Assembly: GCA_021639925.1 (NCBI GenBank)
Contig: JAJXEL010000096.1
Coordinates: 1-8,347 of the forward strand
Direction: 5' to 3'
Source of the DNA: Alphaproteobacteria bacterium
GTDB lineage: Bacteria > Pseudomonadota > Alphaproteobacteria > CAAGCB01 > CAG-977
Length of the DNA: 8,347 nt
Under the pieces are notes generated by a model, which saw nothing but the letters and a program-made list of their open reading frames with translations, was not told the DNA's origin and did not search any database. The translations under genes and the position numbers were made by a program. This document shows positions 5,185-8,347 of this stretch, in pieces. Each line of letters opens with the position of its first letter. Position 1 is the stretch's first letter.

Positions 5185-6082
5185 ATTCTTTGTTTTCATT
5201 TGCCGGCGGCGTAACGTCGCGGGCTTCGGCTTCAATAATCGTTTCGGCGATTTTTTCCGCGTCTTCATAAGATTTTTGCAGCTCGGCCTGTTCTTTTTCC
5301 TGCCGGCAGCAGCAGGATTTTCCGAAAATGCTTTTTATTTTCGAACATACCGGGCAGTTGCTGCAGCAAAACGACCAGTCTTTGCGGTACATCAGGTACC
5401 ATATGCCGGTTCCCAAAACCGCCAAAGTACCGGCGGAAACGATTTCAACGTCTTTGAATTGAAAGCGCGTTTCCAACGACATCTGCAGCATACGCAGTCC
5501 CAGCAGAATTAAAACAAACGCGGCTAACTTTATACCGAACCGGTATTCATTCGACCGGTTGGCATGGCCTTTGAAAGACAGTTTATAAAATAACAGGTAA
5601 AACGGCAGTTCCATGATAATATAACCGGTTGCGATCAGCAAAACGTTGGTCAGTATGATCGAAACGGACCCCAGCCAGGCCAAAAACGGAACCGCCAGGC
5701 TGACAGTTTTTAAAAACAGCAGAATAGAAGCCAGACGCAGGACAAATTCCGCCGCGAATAACAGGAAAAACAAAGCGGTTCGTTTAATGAAAGGCCATGA
5801 AAACAACCGGATTACGATTTCAGACGCGCCGGGCGATATCTGTCCGTTTCGCAAAATGGCTTTTAATTTGTCTTTAGGCATAAAAACCAGACACCCCATT
5901 GTCCGGCAGAAAAACAAAAACAGAAAAAATACCGCGCAGGCAAACAGCACAAAAGGCGTGTTGACATACAGTTCCAATATCAGCGGGTCAAGCTGGTATC
6001 CCCACCATAACAGCAGGGCATAAAACAGGATAATTTTCAAAATACTGCGGCAGATAAAATTAAACCGTTGATTTTTCGTCAT
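5183..6082 (-). CDS. Polytopic membrane protein with cysteine-rich C-terminal tail, unknown function
   Basis: Inner-membrane protein of 299 residues that I do not recognise. Hydrophobic segments, judged by eye, lie at about 14-31, 42-60, 102-124, 126-146, 147-166, 182-201 and 212-232, so six or seven spans; the basic N-terminus suggests it is inside. Directly after the last span comes a tail with seven cysteines (239, 240, 243, 246, 257, 258, 259: a CCxxCxxC group, then CCC), resembling a metal- or cluster-binding site. It ends in an acidic, probably helical or coiled stretch (about 262-290). Four more cysteines lie in or near the first two spans (11, 49, 59, 64). The ATG at 6082 is preferred to a TTG at 6097 because GAGG lies 6 nt upstream. 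The gene is 104 nt downstream of pyrG on the same strand, and it converges on the Fe-S flavoprotein gene. A redox or metal-related role would be inference from the tail only. Confidence 0.75.
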   Translation of the reverse strand: MTKNQRFNFICRSILKIILFYALLLWWGYQLDPLILELYVNTPFVLFACAVFFLFLFFCRTMGCLVFMPKDKLKAILRNGQISPGASEIVIRLFSWPFIKRTALFFLLFAAEFVLRLASILLFLKTVSLAVPFLAWLGSVSIILTNVLLIATGYIIMELPFYLLFYKLSFKGHANRSNEYRFGIKLAAFVLILLGLRMLQMSLETRFQFKDVEIVSAGTLAVLGTGIWYLMYRKDWSFCCSNCPVCSKIKSIFGKSCCCRQEKEQAELQKSYEDAEKIAETIIEAEARDVTPPANENKE

Positions 6083-6113
6083 AAAATACCTCGTCAATAC
6101 TTTTTAAAGCGGC

Positions 6114-6119
6114 ATTATA
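6114..6119 (-). promoter_or_regulatory. Candidate -10 of the membrane-protein gene
   Basis: Consensus TATAAT on the minus strand, which would start transcription near 6107, about 25 nt before the ATG at 6082. No convincing -35 lies 16-18 nt upstream (TAGCAA at 17 nt). A TTGACG is present but only 9 nt from the -10. Read-through from pyrG is an alternative source of transcript. Confidence 0.35.
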
Positions 6120-6150
6120 ATATATAACCGTCAAAATTGCTATCGGTTAA

Positions 6151-6167
6151 GGCGGAACAATTCCGTC
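6151..6167 (-). repeat. Inverted repeat downstream of pyrG
   Basis: GGCGGAA-CAA-TTCCGTC can form a 7-bp stem (one G-U pair) about 20 nt past the pyrG stop. It is not followed by a T run on the minus strand, so it is at best a weak or rho-dependent end or a 3' stability hairpin, not a clear intrinsic terminator. Confidence 0.35.
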
Positions 6168-6186
6168 CGGACAGTATCTTTTCGGG

Positions 6187-7830
6187 TTATATTAATGTCG
6201 TTTGTTTTAACGCCGCGGCAATAAATCCTTTGAAAACGGGGTGCGGTTCAAAAGAACGGGATTTAAATTCGGGGTGAAACTGTACGGCGATAAAAAACGG
6301 GTGATCCTTTAATTCAACGATTTCCGGCAACAGCCCGTCAGGCGAAACACCTGAAATAATCAGACCTTTTTCTTCCAGCCGGCGCGCGACGGGCATGCTG
6401 ACTTCATAACGGTGGCGGTGGCGTTCGTGAATCATTTCCGCGCCGCCGTACAATTTTGACGCCAAGGTACCCGGTTCCAGCCGGCAGGGGTAAGCGCCCA
6501 GCCGCATCGTGCCCCCGACGTCTGTTTTTTCCGTGCGGATTTGTTTCTTTCCGTCCTGTTCCCATTCGGTCATCAAAGCGACGACGGGCGTGCCGTTTTT
6601 GGTAAATTCCGTGGAATTGGCGTCCTTAATGCCCAAAAGGCTGCGGGCGGCTTCGATAACGGCGGTCTGCATGCCCAGACAAATGCCGAAGAAAGGAATT
6701 TTCTTTTCCCGGGCGTAACGTTCCGCGATCATTTTGCCTTCAACGCCGCGGTTGCCGAACCCGCCGGGAACCAGGATCCCCTGAATACCGGCAAAAGCAT
6801 GGTCAATTTGTTCGGGCGTCATTGTTTCCAGCGTATCCGATTCGATCCATTTGACACGGACTTTTGTTTTATGAGCAATCCCCGCGTGGAATAACGCTTC
6901 GTTTAAAGATTTATAAGCGTCGGGCAGGCCGCAGTATTTGCCGACGACGGCGATCGTCGTTTCGTGTTCCCACGCGCCGATCGTGTCAATAATGGATTTC
7001 CATTTCGTCAAATCGGGGGCGGGAGCCGTTTCCAACATACCGAAGTGTTTTAAAATTTGGCGGTCCAGGCCTTCTTCGTGATATTGCAGGGGAATTTTAT
7101 AAATGCTGTCGGCGTCCAGCGCGATAATGACGTCTTCGGGCGCGATATTGCAAAACAAACCGATTTTCCGGCGTTCCGAATCCGACAGCATCATTTGTGA
7201 ACGGCACAACAGGATATCAGGCTGGATTCCCGTTTCCAGCAGCTGTTTGACGGAATGCTGTGTCGGTTTTGTTTTTAATTCGCCGGCCGTCGGTATGTAA
7301 GGCAGCAGCGTTAAATGCAAAAACAGACAGTTGCCGCGTCCGGCCGTAATGGCGAATTGGCGGATTGCTTCTAAAAACAAAGTGCCTTCGATATCGCCGA
7401 CCGTACCGCCGATTTCATATAAGACGAAATCTTCGTCTGTTAAATCCGATTCGATAAAATGTTTGATTTCGTCCGTGACATGCGGAATAGCCTGAACAGT
7501 CGCGCCCAGATATTCGCCGCGGCGTTCCTTCATTAACACGTTATAATAAATCTTGCCGCCGGACACGGAATCCGTTTTATGGCAGGGAACGCCCGTAAAA
7601 CGTTCGTAATGTCCCAGATCCAGGTCTGTTTCCGCGCCGTCTTCAGTCACAAAGACTTCGCCGTGCTGATAAGGCGACATCGTGCCGGGGTCAATGTTCA
7701 GGTAAGGATCCATTTTACGCATGCGGACTTTGTATCCCCGCGCCTGCAGCAGCGCGCCGAGCGCGGCGGAAGCCATTCCCTTGCCCAATGAAGAAACGAC
7801 GCCGCCCGTTATGAAAATATATTTTGTCAT
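6187..7830 (-). CDS. pyrG: CTP synthase (glutamine-hydrolysing)
   Basis: Makes CTP from UTP, ATP and glutamine, the last step of cytoplasmic pyrimidine nucleotide synthesis. Full length at 547 residues (typical 530-550). The N-terminal synthase domain (about 1-267) has GGVVSSLGKG (9-18, P-loop-like), DPYLNIDPGT (41-50), TDLDLGHYERF (68-78) with Mg2+ ligand D71, and EIGGTVGDIE (139-148) with E139. The glutaminase domain (about 290-547) has the oxyanion GGFGNRG (356-362), the nucleophile C384 in GICLGMQ, and the H519/E521 pair in QFHPEF. HRHRYEV (471-477) is also family-typical. The sequence style is alphaproteobacterial. The gene stands alone, without the secG or eno/kdsA neighbours often seen, and has its own promoter at 7866-7893. 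A G-rich GGGGGA ahead of the ATG serves as ribosome-binding site. Nothing suggests loss of activity. Confidence 0.98.
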   Translation of the reverse strand: MTKYIFITGGVVSSLGKGMASAALGALLQARGYKVRMRKMDPYLNIDPGTMSPYQHGEVFVTEDGAETDLDLGHYERFTGVPCHKTDSVSGGKIYYNVLMKERRGEYLGATVQAIPHVTDEIKHFIESDLTDEDFVLYEIGGTVGDIEGTLFLEAIRQFAITAGRGNCLFLHLTLLPYIPTAGELKTKPTQHSVKQLLETGIQPDILLCRSQMMLSDSERRKIGLFCNIAPEDVIIALDADSIYKIPLQYHEEGLDRQILKHFGMLETAPAPDLTKWKSIIDTIGAWEHETTIAVVGKYCGLPDAYKSLNEALFHAGIAHKTKVRVKWIESDTLETMTPEQIDHAFAGIQGILVPGGFGNRGVEGKMIAERYAREKKIPFFGICLGMQTAVIEAARSLLGIKDANSTEFTKNGTPVVALMTEWEQDGKKQIRTEKTDVGGTMRLGAYPCRLEPGTLASKLYGGAEMIHERHRHRYEVSMPVARRLEEKGLIISGVSPDGLLPEIVELKDHPFFIAVQFHPEFKSRSFEPHPVFKGFIAAALKQTTLI

Positions 7831-7865
7831 TTTGGTTTTCCCCCGACTTGGTTCTGTTTCGGGCT

Positions 7866-7893
7866 ATCATATAAAGAAGTCTGACAATGTAAA
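7866..7893 (-). promoter_or_regulatory. Candidate sigma-70-type promoter of pyrG
   Basis: On the minus strand: TTTACA (-35, 7888-7893), 16-nt spacer, TATGAT (-10, 7866-7871). This predicts a start near 7859 and a leader of about 29 nt. The predicted start does not begin with the GGG run used in the Gram-positive reiterative-transcription control of pyrG, and the leader is too short for an attenuator. Confidence 0.55.
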
Positions 7894-7960
7894 GCGATTT
7901 TAAGGTGTTTTTAATATTCCGGTCATAAAGTAAAAAAAGAAACTTTAGGAAAGACAGGTA

Positions 7961-8347
7961 ATGAAAAAAGTATTGTTTTCTTTGATTTTTTTTGTTTCCG
8001 CCGCCGTTTTGGCCGGCTGTGTCCACAACGAATCGATGTATCGGTCGGAAACGGACGGCGCCAACGGTACATCGCCGAGCTTTGCCCAGTTTAACGATAT
8101 TCCCATTCCCGAAAAGGCAACGATGGATTTAAAATCGACTTTGCTGCTGGGCGGGTCGAGCGCGTGGATCGGACGGCTGGTCTTTGCCGCGCCGTATACG
8201 TTAAACGGTATGTTTGATTTTTATATGTCCGAAATGCCGAAGTTCGGCTGGAAAGAAGTCACCGTCGTGCGTTCAAAGGTCAGCGTACTGTCTTTTACGA
8301 ATTCAGACCGCGTCGCGACGATCCAGCTGGAACCTGATATGGTGAAC
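7961..8347 (+). CDS. Lipoprotein of unknown function (5' part, cut by the window end)
   Basis: Open for 129 codons from ATG to the last base with no stop, so only the N-terminal part is visible. MKK followed by a hydrophobic stretch and the lipobox LAGC (17-20) form a clear lipoprotein signal peptide with lipidated C20. Residue 22 is His and there is no Asp at +2, so the outer membrane is the likely destination if Lol rules apply. The mature part has a Ser/Gly/Asn-rich linker (about 24-40), then FNDIPIPEKATMDL (44-57), a Gly-Ser turn and WIGRLVF (69-75), FYMSEMPKFGWKEV (87-100) and VATIQLE (118-124). This FY-x-EM-x-x-GW layout looks like a small alpha/beta domain found in envelope lipoproteins, but I cannot name the family. 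A modest AGGA/AGG ribosome-binding site precedes the ATG. It is divergent from pyrG across a 130-nt gap. I see no confident promoter for it. Confidence 0.85.
   Translation, partial: MKKVLFSLIFFVSAAVLAGCVHNESMYRSETDGANGTSPSFAQFNDIPIPEKATMDLKSTLLLGGSSAWIGRLVFAAPYTLNGMFDFYMSEMPKFGWKEVTVVRSKVSVLSFTNSDRVATIQLEPDMVN

Noticed and set aside
7831..7960. A riboswitch or attenuator in the leaders between pyrG and the lipoprotein gene
   Set aside because: The pyrG leader is only about 29 nt from the best promoter, and I see no stable hairpin with a T run or known riboswitch motif on either strand.
1..8347. Mobile elements, CRISPR arrays, tRNA or rRNA genes
   Set aside because: No transposase or integrase motifs, no regularly spaced repeats, no terminal inverted repeats around a cargo and no recognisable RNA gene were seen by eye on either strand.

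Overview
The window most likely comes from an anaerobic or microaerophilic, probably host-associated alphaproteobacterium. The CTP synthase N-terminus (residues 1-77, with the run GALLQARGYKVR and the NIDPGTMSPYQHG and DLDLGHYERF motifs) reads like alphaproteobacterial PyrG. The GGGtGRT/NifU-like pair and the iron-sulfur flavoprotein are types I associate with strict anaerobes. Coding DNA is of moderate GC and the intergenic DNA is very AT-rich. The taxonomic call is inference from a few proteins, not a database result. I see no rRNA, tRNA, insertion sequence, integrase or CRISPR array. Genes are tightly packed, and the longest gene-free stretch is under 200 bases.

Layout. 1-2573, minus strand: a three-gene, near-overlapping operon (RimL-type GNAT acetyltransferase, alanine-racemase-fold enzyme, VanX/DdpX-like D-Ala-D-Ala dipeptidase) with a candidate promoter at 2545-2573 and a weak terminator at 10-44. 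2661-4416, minus strand: a two-gene unit made of a NifU_N-like scaffold homologue and a GGGtGRT-family protein, closed by a strong hairpin terminator at 2661-2688. 4417-4577: an AT-rich divergent control region containing two perfect dyads. 4578-5153, plus strand: an iron-sulfur flavoprotein-like gene. 5183-6082, minus strand: a multi-pass membrane protein with a seven-cysteine cytosolic-type tail; it converges on the flavoprotein gene, and one hairpin fills the gap between the two stop codons. 6187-7830, minus strand: pyrG with a good sigma-70-like promoter. 7961-end, plus strand: the 5' part of a lipoprotein gene cut by the window edge.

How the genes may work together. The dipeptidase would release D-alanine from D-Ala-D-Ala and the racemase would interconvert D- and L-alanine, so the first operon looks like a D-alanine recycling or cell-wall-modification unit. 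The racemase has substitutions at active-site-gate positions (a Ser where Tyr354 is usual, a Gly where Asp313 is usual), so its substrate may not be only alanine. The middle of the window is the least understood part: a scaffold-like protein with rearranged cysteines, a cysteine-rich protein of a family with no established function, and a divergent Fe-S flavoprotein, which together suggest an anaerobic iron-sulfur or redox module. pyrG is ordinary housekeeping.
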